From the NCBI GenBank assembly GCA_020047775.1, contig JAIFNK010000056.1, forward strand, positions 1-12,297: 12,297 nucleotides of DNA, read 5' to 3'. This stretch comes from Akkermansia sp. Lineage in GTDB: Bacteria > Verrucomicrobiota > Verrucomicrobiia > Verrucomicrobiales > Akkermansiaceae. The position numbers and the translations under genes are program-made. The notes beneath the pieces are model-generated. The model worked only from the letters and a program-made list of their open reading frames with translations, made no database searches and was not told the DNA's origin. Below are positions 1 through 8,596 of the stretch, piece after piece; position 1 is the first letter of the stretch, and every line of letters starts with the position of its first letter.

Positions 1-733
1 CCAGCACCGGGTATTGTTCTGGGGAATCCTCGGCGCGCTCGTCATGCGCGGTGCCATGATCGGAATGGGATCGATCCTGGTGCAGAATTTCCATTGGCTG
101 CTCTACGTCTTCGGCGTGTTCCTGATGCTCACGGGAGTCAAGATGCTGGTCATCGAAGAGAAGGAGGAGCACCCCGAAAACAGCATCGTCGTGCGCTGGA
201 TCCGGAAATTCTTCCCCGTCACCCGCGAGTATCACGGCCAGCACTTCATGGTCCGGGCTGGCAGCGAATGGTCGCACGAAGCAGCGGAACCGGGCATGGA
301 GTCGAAGCCGGACCCGGTGGTGGACTCAGCCATTCCCGGCAAGCTGCTGATCACCCCGCTCGCCGTCGCCTTGATTCTGGTAGAGGTAACCGACCTGATT
401 TTCGCCGTGGATTCCATTCCCGCAGTCTTTGCGATCACCTCGGACCCGTTCCTGGTTTTCACGAGCAACGTGTTCGCCATCCTCGGACTGCGTTCCCTGT
501 ATTTCGCGCTGGCCGGACTGATCACCAAGTTCCGCTACCTCAAGCCCGCACTCTCGATGGTGCTGATCCTCGTCGGCGTCAAAATGCTCGCTGCCAAGTG
601 GCTGAAGGAATGGCTGGGAGACTCATTTAATCTCACCGTGCTCGCCGTCATCCTTGCGGTTCTGGCCACCGGAGTGATTACCTCGCTGCTGGCGGCACCA
701 AAGTCAGGTGACCCATCCCCACCGGCTGCCTGA
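1..733 (+). CDS. TerC/Alx-family membrane protein, 5'-truncated by the window edge
   Basis: This is an integral membrane protein of the TerC/Alx family, whose members are linked to metal (mainly manganese) homeostasis and tellurite resistance. The reading frame is already open at the first base: codons upstream of the TTG at 14 read Q-H-R-V-L, which continues the typical family sequence QHRVLFWGILGALVMRG. The real start therefore lies outside the window. Visible features are about six hydrophobic segments and a charged loop after the second one. The family signature EVTDLIFAVDSIPAVFAIT is encoded around 382-440, and its acidic membrane residues are conserved. A G-L-R-S-L-Y-F-A-L stretch leads into the GVKML helix. 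The C-terminus is short and Pro-rich. The next gene converges on it from the other strand after 156 nt. Family assignment is confident; the transported ion is not visible from sequence. Some family genes have a yybP-ykoY manganese riboswitch upstream, but that region is out of view. Confidence 0.93.
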   Translation, partial: QHRVLFWGILGALVMRGAMIGMGSILVQNFHWLLYVFGVFLMLTGVKMLVIEEKEEHPENSIVVRWIRKFFPVTREYHGQHFMVRAGSEWSHEAAEPGMESKPDPVVDSAIPGKLLITPLAVALILVEVTDLIFAVDSIPAVFAITSDPFLVFTSNVFAILGLRSLYFALAGLITKFRYLKPALSMVLILVGVKMLAAKWLKEWLGDSFNLTVLAVILAVLATGVITSLLAAPKSGDPSPPAA

Positions 734-750
734 CCCATCTTGATCGAAAC

Positions 751-774
751 GCACGTAGTGCCATAAGGTTTTTT
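751..774 (+). terminator. Weak terminator-like site after the TerC gene
   Basis: A four-base-pair hairpin (GCAC-GTA-GTGC, 751-761) is followed seven bases later by a run of six T (769-774), 18 nt past the TerC stop codon. The stem is short and the T-run is not adjacent, so this is a poor intrinsic terminator. A second hairpin, TCTTCC-GGGG-GGAAGA (819-834), lies in the same convergent gap without a proper T-tract. One of them may separate the two converging genes. Confidence 0.22.
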
Positions 775-889
775 CAAGAACTTCACTCAAAACTCTCCTG
801 CTCGTCCTCTTGGTATTTTCTTCCGGGGGGAAGAGTTGGTTTTGAACCGAAAACAAGGCGAATTCCCCCACGCCTCGCGAAACCCCGAA

Positions 890-2008
890 TTACTTCGCTG
901 GCTCCGAGGCGGGAATTTCCACCCCGGGGTCGTCGTTGAAATACCAGTGGCAGGCGATGACATCGGTCAGCTCAAAACGGCTATCCGCATCGTCCACGAT
1001 GCGTCGGACCTTCACGCGAACCTGGATAATTCCCTCGGGAGCGCCGATCGGCACGTCGAGGTTGTAGGCGCGCTTGCCGGTTTTTTCGAGTTTGAAGGCA
1101 GCCTCTAGCAAACGACCGTTCCGCGTGTCCCGCTTGACGAGAAACTCGGGGGACTGGAACCCGGTCTCGCTGGCGAACCCGAATCGCGGAGCATAAAACA
1201 CGATGCTGAGGGTATCCGCATCTTTCCGTTGCTCGGCGAGGCGCTGGCGGGCAAGCAGGCGGAATTCCTCTTCCTCCTCGCCGCTGCCGGCGAGGAACAG
1301 TGGCCATGGGTAAGTGCTGAAACGAACGAAATGGTCCCAGTCGAGACGCCATTCATCGTCCTGCTGGACGAAAACCGCATCGACCTGACGCCCTTCGGCG
1401 GTGCTCCACAGCGTCTCGACGGCGCGACCGGAGGGAAGATCGAGGACCACGCTCTTGAGGTGGGTTAACGATTCGAGCGCAAGGTTTTCGCTGGGATTGA
1501 AGCCGTAGAACCTGGCCATCCGGGATGCGGTGGTGATGGGATTGAGGACAAATTGGTTCCGCTGTTCGGGCGTTCCCGCAGAGAGAAATCCGGCAAATCC
1601 CTGGTGAGCAGGCGGACTCACCCGGTTCAGGAACGCGACCTCCTCCTGACCAAGTCCCGGGTTGGCGGATTCTTTGCTGTCGGGGGTGTTTTCGACAGCC
1701 TGAAGCTTCAACAGAAAATCCGCTCCCAGAACGATGCCCAAGACCAGGATCACGCAGGCGGAGATCAGCTTGATAAAAAAGTAATGGGATTTCCGCTTTT
1801 TCCGGGAACCCTTCTCGGACTCCATCCGGCGTTCCGGGTCTCTCACTGGAGCGGGCGAGGTGGCTGGCTCCGCCCGGACCGACCTGACACCGTACGACGG
1901 GTCGAGGCCGCATTCAGAACATTCACGGCCGTCCAAGTCACCGACCGGAGACCGGAAAAGTGACCCGCAGCGGCCGCAATGGAACCATGAGGTGGATTTG
2001 TCGCTCAC
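890..2008 (-). CDS. Hypothetical membrane protein: N-terminal zinc ribbon, one TM helix, conserved C-terminal domain
   Basis: Function unknown. From the GTG at 2008 the protein has 372 residues. Residues 11-33 hold two CxxC knuckles (C11-GR-C14 and C30-SE-C33), a zinc-ribbon pattern. A very basic stretch (69-73) precedes one membrane helix at about 78-100. The C-terminal 270 residues should then lie outside the membrane. This region has a TPEQRNQFVLNP-like segment (146-157) and an RLDW motif (221-224), both of which have counterparts in the gene just upstream (2019-3230). GTG 2008 was chosen because it starts 10 nt after the upstream stop and directly precedes the zinc ribbon. An in-frame TTG at 2056 would overlap the upstream gene by 38 nt and adds only low-complexity residues. 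No Shine-Dalgarno is visible, so translation may be coupled. It is the last gene of the run led by the Hsp70 gene. Confidence 0.8.
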   Translation of the reverse strand: MSDKSTSWFHCGRCGSLFRSPVGDLDGRECSECGLDPSYGVRSVRAEPATSPAPVRDPERRMESEKGSRKKRKSHYFFIKLISACVILVLGIVLGADFLLKLQAVENTPDSKESANPGLGQEEVAFLNRVSPPAHQGFAGFLSAGTPEQRNQFVLNPITTASRMARFYGFNPSENLALESLTHLKSVVLDLPSGRAVETLWSTAEGRQVDAVFVQQDDEWRLDWDHFVRFSTYPWPLFLAGSGEEEEEFRLLARQRLAEQRKDADTLSIVFYAPRFGFASETGFQSPEFLVKRDTRNGRLLEAAFKLEKTGKRAYNLDVPIGAPEGIIQVRVKVRRIVDDADSRFELTDVIACHWYFNDDPGVEIPASEPAK

Positions 2009-2018
2009 GTTTGAAAGT

Positions 2019-3230
2019 TTAGGGAGTTGCCCAGTCGATGTGAAGCATCTCTCCAATCAACCATTGATTGGGCAGGGATTCCGCAGGGCCGGGAGCAAGT
2101 CGGAGAGTGATTTTCCAAGTCGCTTGGGTTTCACCGAGAATCACCCCTTGATTGAAAAGCGGGGCGATCGCCGCCTCGGTGGCCTCGCCGCGGCGAACAT
2201 AGCACCAAATGGAGGTTTTCCGGTCGGGGGAAGTCAGTCGGTAGTTTCGATACTCGGCTTCCGGCCAGATCGAGCTGTAATAATCGGCGGGGGAGATTTC
2301 GCCACGGATTTCGGCGGTGTCGCCTTTTCCCTCGACGAGATTCTCAAAGGTCGCCGTTCCGAAGGCGACTGAAGCCTTCCAATCAAGCACCAACCGGTTT
2401 GACTGCCGGGTGAAATAAGCTGAAAATTTCGTCTTGTCCGGTAAATAACCTTCCATCACCGCGTAAGCCTGCCCGGAAAACTCCTGGATATCCCAGGAAG
2501 AATCCTCATCAAGATCCCAGGAAGAGGGCAGCTTGAGGGGATCCCAAAGGCTGCGGAGCGTCTCCTCGAGCGCCTTGCCATCCTTGATCAGCGGAACGAT
2601 TTCCTCGACAACGGACGCTTGTGCATACGCGCGGAAAATCTGCCTCGCTTCAGGTTGCTGGGTCAGCAGGAGGTTCAGGGCCTCCATTCCCTCGATCTTT
2701 TCGCCCTCCTCCGCCCTGAGCGCCCACTCAACCGGATTTTTCCCGGGAACATTAGGCGCATTGATCGCCGGAAGCACCATCAATGAGAAAGTGACCAGCA
2801 AACCCATCGCCACCCCCATTCCGACGATCCAGAGCATCGGGTGACGGCGGACCATTCCCCATTCCCGACTCTCGCCATTTTGGTTTTTCCCGGATTCCCC
2901 CGGGGCAGCCTTCTCATGAAAGGTATAATGCCGCTCGACCTTGGGTGGTGGCGGGACACCCTCCCCCAACCGGACGACGGAACGGCCAATCTCATTAACT
3001 TCAATCCGACCAGCGATGTCCGACGACTCGCGGCGTGCGGACTTGGACTCGATTCGCAGGCCCACCGATTGGGATACCCTGCGAGGCGATGGGTCAGCCG
3101 CCGTCCGTCGAATCGGCAGGACAAAGCGCTTCGGAACGGATTCTGGCCGCGCCTCTCCCGGATCAACCCATCCGTCATCCGGAGAAGTCTCCGGGACGTG
3201 GTTGTTAGGATTGGGCAAGCGGCTGTTCAT
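2019..3230 (-). CDS. Hypothetical single-pass membrane protein, likely paralogue of its downstream neighbour
   Basis: Function unknown; 403 residues from ATG 3230. Residues 1-130 are polar, rich in Arg, Pro and Ser, and probably disordered and cytoplasmic. One membrane helix lies at about 132-155 (PMLWIVGMGVAMGLLVTFSL). The remaining 250 residues form a probable extracytoplasmic domain with an LLLTQQPEARQIF segment (187-199), a VLDW motif (281-284) and a C-terminal HIDW. The downstream protein shows the same order of features, but this one lacks the zinc ribbon. Residues 236-250 repeat a short SSWD unit, mirrored in the DNA by a repeated CCCAGGAAGA near 2492 and 2513. The in-frame TTG at 3236 is less likely than the ATG two codons later. 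The start lies 70 nt after the Hsp70 stop on the same strand, so co-transcription is plausible. No catalytic residues were recognised. Confidence 0.8.
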   Translation of the reverse strand: MNSRLPNPNNHVPETSPDDGWVDPGEARPESVPKRFVLPIRRTAADPSPRRVSQSVGLRIESKSARRESSDIAGRIEVNEIGRSVVRLGEGVPPPPKVERHYTFHEKAAPGESGKNQNGESREWGMVRRHPMLWIVGMGVAMGLLVTFSLMVLPAINAPNVPGKNPVEWALRAEEGEKIEGMEALNLLLTQQPEARQIFRAYAQASVVEEIVPLIKDGKALEETLRSLWDPLKLPSSWDLDEDSSWDIQEFSGQAYAVMEGYLPDKTKFSAYFTRQSNRLVLDWKASVAFGTATFENLVEGKGDTAEIRGEISPADYYSSIWPEAEYRNYRLTSPDRKTSIWCYVRRGEATEAAIAPLFNQGVILGETQATWKITLRLAPGPAESLPNQWLIGEMLHIDWATP

Positions 3231-3276
3231 CGTCAATTGGCGCGCAAGGGGCGAATCAAGATGGAAGAGATATCCG

Positions 3277-3297
3277 TTTCAGGCAAGCGGCTTGAAA
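3277..3297 (-). terminator. Intercistronic hairpin between the Hsp70 gene and the membrane-protein gene
   Basis: The segment 3277-3297 can fold with TTTCA...TGAAA outer pairs and GC inner pairs around a five-base loop. It begins four bases after the Hsp70 stop codon in the direction of transcription. No T-tract follows on the minus strand, so a full intrinsic terminator is unlikely. It could instead attenuate transcription or protect the 3' end of the Hsp70 part of the transcript. It may also be chance. Confidence 0.2.
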
Positions 3298-3300
3298 TGC

Positions 3301-5088
3301 TTATTCTCCAGAAAGTTTGCGATCCAACGCGGCGTCCAGCGCCTGCTCGACGAGGCGGGCGGCGAGTGCCTCGGTGGCGGAGTCCAACCGCTGCACCGCG
3401 GATTTCAGGGGATTGGCCGCACCACCCGCCAGCGCCACCCGCACCGCTGCGGCAGCGGACTCGATATCCCCGCGCTCGTCGTCCAAGGCAAGCCCTTGAG
3501 CGAGAACGGCCTCCACCGCGGGCAAAAGTTCCTCTGCTTTCATTTTCGCTTCCGTGAACACCCGCTCCGCCATGTCGGTGAAGGCGTGCTCCACCGACTC
3601 GCTGACCATCGCCTCGACCGCTGCGTCATCGACATCGACCGCCGCGCTCTCGATCCGGATCACCGTGTCAACGCCCGTGGAAACGTCACGGGCGAGCGCT
3701 TCCAAGATGCCGTTCTCGTCGATCTTGAACTGCACGCCGACCCGCGCCTGGCCTTTTGGTGACGGGGAAAACCGCACGTCGAAGCTGCCGAGCTCCCAGT
3801 TGTCCTTGGCCATTTCCCGCTCGCCTTGGAGCACACGCACGCGCATCGCGGCCTGGCCGTCGGCAGCATTGGTGAACATCTCGCCCGCCTTGCACGGGAT
3901 GGTCGTGTTGCGGGGGATCAGCACGTTCATCAGCCCGCCGAAAGTCTCGATGCCCAGACTCAGCGGCGTCACGTCCAACAAAATCATTTGCCGCAAGGCT
4001 CCGCTCAGCACGCCGCCCTGGATCGTCGCGCCCAGGGCGATCGCCTCGTCCGGGTGCTGCGAAATGTCCGGCTCGCGGCCGAAAAGCTCCCCCACCGCCC
4101 GGCGCACGGCGGGCATCCGGGTGCTGCCGCCGACGACCACCACCGCGCTGAGATCCTCCGGCTGGAGCGCGGCGTCCGCGAGCGCCTGGCGGCAAAGACG
4201 CAGCGTCCGGGCGATCCATGGCGAGGCGAGTTTTTCCAAATCCGCCCGCGTGACCGGCTCCTCCAGGCTACGGCTGCCATCGTAAAACGGCACCCGGAAC
4301 ACCGCCACCTCTTCATCGGATAGAGCCAGCTTCACCCGCTCCGCCTCGGCCATCAGCCGGACGCGGGCGGCAAGGTCGATTTCGCCGATGGCCGCCCTTT
4401 CCAAAACGCAGTCGAGGATCAGCGCGTCCAAATCGTCGCCGCCGAGACGGGTGTCGCCATGGGTCGCAAGCACTTGGAACACGCCGTCCTGCATTTCCAG
4501 AATCGATAGATCGAAGGTGCCGCCGCCCAGGTCGTAAACCGCCACGCGGGCCTTCTCGCCGAGCTTGTCCAAGCCATAAGCCAGCGCCGCGGCGGTCGGC
4601 TCGTTGAGGATGCGGACCACTTCGAGTCCGGCAAGTTCGCCCGCACGCTTGGTGGCCGCGCGTTGGGCGTCGTGGAAATACGCGGGCACGGTGATGACCG
4701 CCTTGGTGATTTCCGCACCCATCCGCCACTCGGCGATGCGCTTCATTTCCAGCAGGATTTCCGCGCTGATTTCTTCCGGCGATTTCCCGAGCACCCGTGG
4801 CGATCCATCCGCTCCGGCTGTCACTTGCACGGGGAAATTCTCCTCCACCTCGCTCGTCCGGCGGCCCATCAGGCGCTTGATGCTGGTGACTACCCGCTCC
4901 GGTTCGAGCGCCCGGCGGCGCAGGGCTTTCGCGCCGACTTCCACCGAGCCGTCCTTGCCGATCCACACTGCGCTGGGCGTGATCCGGCGGCCCTCTTCGT
5001 TGGCCAGTAGGATGGGAAACCCCGAATCCACCACACCCACCGCGGAGTTCGTCGTGCCCAAATCAATTCCCAGAATCATTTCGCTCAT
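3301..5088 (-). CDS. Hsp70-family molecular chaperone (DnaK/HscA-like, compact)
   Basis: A cytoplasmic ATP-dependent chaperone of the Hsp70 family, 595 residues from ATG 5088. All nucleotide-binding motifs are present: phosphate-1 loop IDLGTTNS (8-15), [10 protein letters not shown] (134-143), LNEPTAAA (161-168), phosphate-2 loop [12 protein letters not shown] (184-195) and the adenosine motif [15 protein letters not shown] (316-330). The interdomain linker region [14 protein letters not shown] (372-385) leads into a β-sandwich substrate domain and a short helical lid. The protein ends in KLSGE, without the disordered acidic tail common in DnaK. Its length is closer to HscA (about 616) than to DnaK (about 640). 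No J-protein, GrpE or Fe-S assembly gene is in view, so the subfamily is left open. An in-frame TTG at 5124 would add 12 residues that do not look like the family. A -35-like TTGACG (5124-5119, minus strand) lies just upstream. It heads a run with two membrane-protein genes. Confidence 0.93.
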   Translation of the reverse strand: MSEMILGIDLGTTNSAVGVVDSGFPILLANEEGRRITPSAVWIGKDGSVEVGAKALRRRALEPERVVTSIKRLMGRRTSEVEENFPVQVTAGADGSPRVLGKSPEEISAEILLEMKRIAEWRMGAEITKAVITVPAYFHDAQRAATKRAGELAGLEVVRILNEPTAAALAYGLDKLGEKARVAVYDLGGGTFDLSILEMQDGVFQVLATHGDTRLGGDDLDALILDCVLERAAIGEIDLAARVRLMAEAERVKLALSDEEVAVFRVPFYDGSRSLEEPVTRADLEKLASPWIARTLRLCRQALADAALQPEDLSAVVVVGGSTRMPAVRRAVGELFGREPDISQHPDEAIALGATIQGGVLSGALRQMILLDVTPLSLGIETFGGLMNVLIPRNTTIPCKAGEMFTNAADGQAAMRVRVLQGEREMAKDNWELGSFDVRFSPSPKGQARVGVQFKIDENGILEALARDVSTGVDTVIRIESAAVDVDDAAVEAMVSESVEHAFTDMAERVFTEAKMKAEELLPAVEAVLAQGLALDDERGDIESAAAAVRVALAGGAANPLKSAVQRLDSATEALAARLVEQALDAALDRKLSGE

Positions 5089-5137
5089 CGCCGCGAGTTT
5101 CACGGCGCGGGCGGAGTCCGTCAACGTCGGTTCACGG

Positions 5138-5154
5138 GTTGCACCCGGGGCAAC
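5138..5154. promoter_or_regulatory. Imperfect 17-nt palindrome in the divergent Hsp70/GNAT gap
   Basis: GTTGCACCCGGGGCAAC is symmetric about its centre with seven of eight base pairs matching; only A/G at the sixth pair fails. It lies in the 89-nt gap between two divergent genes, 50 nt from the Hsp70 ATG and 24 nt from the acetyltransferase ATG. A weak promoter-like pair for the + strand gene overlaps it (TTGCAC at 5139, TAGACT at 5161, spacer 16). That placement suits an operator for a dimeric regulator. It does not match the CIRCE element of HrcA. Confidence 0.3.
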
Positions 5155-5177
5155 TTACCCTAGACTCGCCGCCAGCG

Positions 5178-5810
5178 ATGCACATCCATTGGAAAATCGA
5201 GCGCCTCGATGAAAATCTCGACCAGAATCCGGCAGAGTGTGAATGCCTGATCCAAATCGAAGGAACCATCGAACACGACGGGCAACCCGCCGGTTTGGTG
5301 GATGCGTTTTACCTCTACGCCGACGATCCGGAATCATCGTCCGCATTCGTTGAATTGTGGGACCTCGACGCCACGACTAGCGGGGTGTTCGAGGAAATCT
5401 TCGATTCGGAACGCCTGAATTTCCGCGAGCCGATCCCGGATTTCCTGGGAGCCTACTGGGGCATAATCTGCGTCAACTTCATCGCACTGCGCCCGCCATT
5501 CCGCCGCCGCGGACTGGCCCGTGAGGTGATGACCGAAATAGTAAGGAATTTCGCCGATGACCGGATCGGCATGGTGCTGCTCAATGCCCAACCGCTCCAA
5601 CACCTGCCGCACGGCTACGATGACTTCGGCGAGGAAGTCCACGACCTGCCATGGAACTCACCGGAAGAGGACCTCGCCCGGCTGATGAGCCACTTCCGCT
5701 CCTGGGGCATGCAAGACCTGCCCGACACCCGCTACCTGCTGACCGCGCCCGAATGCCTGAGCAAGGAAATGGCCACGAATTGGTTTCCCGGATTGCTGTG
5801 GGTCGGCTGA
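5178..5810 (+). CDS. GNAT-like N-acetyltransferase
   Basis: A probable acetyl-CoA-dependent N-acetyltransferase of 210 residues; substrate unknown. The supporting motif is the GNAT motif A region at residues 99-118: a β-strand (VNFIALRPPF) followed by the pyrophosphate-binding loop R-R-R-G-L-A and a helix (REVMTEIVRNF). A following strand MVLLNAQPL (132-140) fits motif B. The N-terminal half (1-90) is acidic and carries no motif I recognise. The C-terminal part holds HGYDDFGEEVHDLPW and a helix, and ends in FPGLLWVG. ATG 5178 was chosen because it directly precedes well-behaved β-strand sequence; an upstream start at 5139 would run through the palindrome. The gene is divergent from the Hsp70 gene and converges with the helicase gene, whose stop is only 23 nt away. 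The fold assignment rests mainly on one motif. Confidence 0.75.
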   Translation: MHIHWKIERLDENLDQNPAECECLIQIEGTIEHDGQPAGLVDAFYLYADDPESSSAFVELWDLDATTSGVFEEIFDSERLNFREPIPDFLGAYWGIICVNFIALRPPFRRRGLAREVMTEIVRNFADDRIGMVLLNAQPLQHLPHGYDDFGEEVHDLPWNSPEEDLARLMSHFRSWGMQDLPDTRYLLTAPECLSKEMATNWFPGLLWVG

Positions 5811-5833
5811 AGTCACTAACAACCTCAGCGACC

Positions 5834-8596
5834 TCAATCCAACAACGCCCTCACCATGGCGGGGTTGAGCCTGTTCGAGATGTCCGCATCGGCGAGGATG
5901 CCGGCGGCGAGTTTGCCTTTTTCCTGTTGCAGCTTGTGGATGCGCTCCTCGACGGTGTCCTGGCAGAGCAGCTTGTGGACGAAGACCGGGTTGTTCTGGC
6001 CGATCCGATAGGCGCGGTCCGTCGCCTGCGCCTCGGCGGCGGGGTTCCACCACGGGTCGTAGTGGATCACCGTGTCGGCGGCGGTTAGATTGAGCCCTGT
6101 GCCGCCGGCCTTGAGTGAGATGAGGAAGACGGGGGCTTTGCCGTTCTGGAAATCCTCCACCAGCTTGCCACGGTCTTTCGAAGCCCCGGTGAGGATCAGA
6201 TACGGGATTTTTTCCTTCACCAGATGCGCCTCGATCAGCGCGAGCATGGAGGTGAACTGCGAGAACAACAGAATCCGCCGGCCTTCCTCGATGAGCACGG
6301 CGAGCAACTCCGTGAGAAAATCGAGTTTCGCGGATTCCACCACGTCATTCGAATAATCTTCCGGCAGCAGCTTCGGGTGGCAGCAAATCTGGCGGAGCTT
6401 GAGCAGCGCGTCGAGAAACACGATCTGCGACTGTTCGATGCCCCGCGCGGCGATGGCTTCGCGGACGCGTTTGTTCATCGTGGCGCGCACGGTTTCGTAG
6501 AGATCCTTCTGCCCGGTGTTCAGCTCGATGAGATGAACCAGTTCGGTTTTCGGCGGGAGTTCCTTGGCGACCTGGTCCTTGGTCCGGCGCAGGATCAACG
6601 GGGCGACGCGAGCTTTCAAAACGGCGTTTCGTTCCATGTCGCCGTCCTTTTCGATGGGCGTGCGGAAACGTTTGTTGAACGCGTCCTCAGTCCCGAGAAA
6701 ACCGGGGACGAGGAAATTCATCAGACTCCACAACTCGCCGAGATGGTTCTCGATCGGCGTGCCTGATAGACAAAGCCGGTTCCTTGCATCCAGCTTGCAA
6801 GCCGCCTGCGCCATCTTCGACCGCGGGTTCTTGATGTACTGCGCCTCGTCGAGCACGACCATGTGGAACGGCACCGTCGCGAGTTTGTCGATGTCGCGCT
6901 GGAGCAACGCGAAGGAAGTTAGAACAATGTCCGCATGGGGAATCGAGCGGAAATACTTCTTCCGGTCCGGCCCGTTGAGCACGAGCACGCGGAGGTCCGG
7001 CGTGAACTTGAGAGCTTCCGCCCGCCAGTTCGGAACCACCGATGTCGGCGCGACGACCAGCGTCGGCAAGCCCCGGGAATGACCGGATTGTTTCTCGGTG
7101 AGAATATGGGCCAGCGTTTGCAGGGTTTTTCCCAATCCCATGTCATCCGCCAGAATCCCGTGCAAACCATGCCGCGCGAGGAACTGCATCCAGTGGAATC
7201 CCGCGAGCTGATAGTCGCGCAAGGTCGCCTGCAAGCCCGTCGCAGTCGGCACCGGATCGATGCCGGAAAAATCCTTCAGCTTCGACGCCAGCTCCGCGAG
7301 ATGCGGCGGCGTGTCGATCCCCAAGCCGTCCAGTCCGGCCAGCGACGCGGCATCCAGCGCGTGCAACCGCGCCTTGTCGGGGAATTTCGGGTCGATCAAC
7401 GCGGAAAGATGATTGAGGATTTTCCGCACCCGGCCGATCGGCAGCTTCAACGCATCCCCGTCCGGCAGCGGCGCGTAAATGTGGCCGTTATCCGGGCGGT
7501 CGAGCGTTTCCTCCAGAAAATCATTCTCCAACAGCCCGGCCAGAATCGGCAGCAAATCATAACGCTGCCCGCCGACATCGAAGCCGACGGATAGACTGAA
7601 CCAGCCGCCGTCGCCCGCATCCAGCGAGCTCTCCCACTTCGCCGGATCCGCCTCGTGGACGCGGTGACCGACATTGTCCGACACCGCGACGAGCCAGCCA
7701 AGTGATTCTAACTTACTGACCATCTCTCCGCGGAACTGGTGCCAGAACGCGTCCGTCGGCACCCGCCCCGGATCGGGGAACCAGCGGTCCGGCCCCTTGT
7801 TTCTATCCGTCTCGCGGGATTTCAGATTGAGGAGAAACCGCCATGCCGAGTTTGATTGCAGCGAGGAAAGCCCGGTGTCGCGGAGTTGCTGGGTGGCCGC
7901 GTTTTCCGCCGCCGCATCGTGCTGGAGAATCGCCGCCTGGCCTTCGTGCGTGATCGAACTCACCCACTCCGGCGAGCTGGACCGCAGCGAACTCCGGTGC
8001 GGCCCGTAAACCACCGACGCCTCGGCGGAAATCCAGAACTCCACGTTAGGCTGACCCAGCGATTGCAATAACAGCCGCGTCACCTTGTCCACCGGCTCGC
8101 GGTTCACCCGCAGCTCGAAACGCGGGTCCATCCGCAGCCGCGGCATGTCCGGCGGCGGATCCTTCATCAGCTCGCGCGCGCTCGGCAGCGCCGCTGCGAC
8201 CGCTCCGGCGACTCCCCTGCCCTGAAATCTCGACGGATCCCGCTCCTTCGCCGCCTTGGTTAGAAGCGCCGCCGCGTGATGGCAGAAATTTCCAATGTCG
8301 CACGAGCAAAACGTCTCGAACTCCCATCCGCCACCGGCCTGCCAGAGATTCACCTCCGTCTCATCCTTGCCGACCATTCCGAGCAAACTCACCGAACCCG
8401 GCGCGGTTTCCTCGATCCGCAGATCCTTCACCTTGCTGGCAAGCGAATTCGCCGCGGCGAGAATCTCGTCGTCGAAGCGGTCCTTCCAGCGGGAATCCCC
8501 GAGAAACGATGAAATGTCAGTTGAAGGCGGCAAGGCGTGCAGATTCAAGCATGCCCGCGCGGCGTCAAGCCCGGCGCGAAAACCGGGCAGGATCAA
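5834..8596 (-). CDS. SWIM-zinc-finger SNF2-family helicase/ATPase (HepA/RapA-like class)
   Basis: A superfamily 2 DNA translocase, about 920 residues if translation starts at TTG 8596. Domain order: an N-terminal SWIM zinc finger with C97-x-C99 and C105-x-H107, a middle region of about 350 residues typical of bacterial SNF2 proteins, then the SNF2 ATPase. The motifs are complete: LRDYQLAGFHWM (459-470), Walker A DDMGLGKT (484-491), VVAPTSVVPNW (514-524), DEAQ box (583-586), LSGTP (610-614), ILLFSQFTSM (775-784), GGTGLNLTAAD (831-841) and the arginine-finger motif QATDRAYRIGQ (857-867). Such proteins remodel DNA-bound complexes such as RNA polymerase; the target here is unknown. The start is uncertain: the frame stays open to TTG 8698, with an ATG at 8686, but that extension overlaps the upstream gene by 93-106 nt. 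TTG 8596 overlaps its stop codon as ATTGA, which would allow coupled translation. Confidence 0.93.
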   Translation of the reverse strand: MILPGFRAGLDAARACLNLHALPPSTDISSFLGDSRWKDRFDDEILAAANSLASKVKDLRIEETAPGSVSLLGMVGKDETEVNLWQAGGGWEFETFCSCDIGNFCHHAAALLTKAAKERDPSRFQGRGVAGAVAAALPSARELMKDPPPDMPRLRMDPRFELRVNREPVDKVTRLLLQSLGQPNVEFWISAEASVVYGPHRSSLRSSSPEWVSSITHEGQAAILQHDAAAENAATQQLRDTGLSSLQSNSAWRFLLNLKSRETDRNKGPDRWFPDPGRVPTDAFWHQFRGEMVSKLESLGWLVAVSDNVGHRVHEADPAKWESSLDAGDGGWFSLSVGFDVGGQRYDLLPILAGLLENDFLEETLDRPDNGHIYAPLPDGDALKLPIGRVRKILNHLSALIDPKFPDKARLHALDAASLAGLDGLGIDTPPHLAELASKLKDFSGIDPVPTATGLQATLRDYQLAGFHWMQFLARHGLHGILADDMGLGKTLQTLAHILTEKQSGHSRGLPTLVVAPTSVVPNWRAEALKFTPDLRVLVLNGPDRKKYFRSIPHADIVLTSFALLQRDIDKLATVPFHMVVLDEAQYIKNPRSKMAQAACKLDARNRLCLSGTPIENHLGELWSLMNFLVPGFLGTEDAFNKRFRTPIEKDGDMERNAVLKARVAPLILRRTKDQVAKELPPKTELVHLIELNTGQKDLYETVRATMNKRVREAIAARGIEQSQIVFLDALLKLRQICCHPKLLPEDYSNDVVESAKLDFLTELLAVLIEEGRRILLFSQFTSMLALIEAHLVKEKIPYLILTGASKDRGKLVEDFQNGKAPVFLISLKAGGTGLNLTAADTVIHYDPWWNPAAEAQATDRAYRIGQNNPVFVHKLLCQDTVEERIHKLQQEKGKLAAGILADADISNRLNPAMVRALLD

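Noticed and set aside
2482..2498. Palindrome TCCTGG-ATATC-CCAGGA
   Set aside because: It lies inside the coding region of the membrane-protein gene and comes from codons of the repeated SSWD segment; no regulatory role is suggested.
3554..4285. + strand open frames of more than 200 codons opposite the Hsp70 gene
   Set aside because: They are antisense to intact Hsp70 motifs and have low-complexity Ser/Arg/Ala/Thr-rich translations.
5089..5177. CIRCE heat-shock operator upstream of the Hsp70 gene
   Set aside because: The palindrome there does not match TTAGCACTC-N9-GAGTGCTAA in sequence or spacing.
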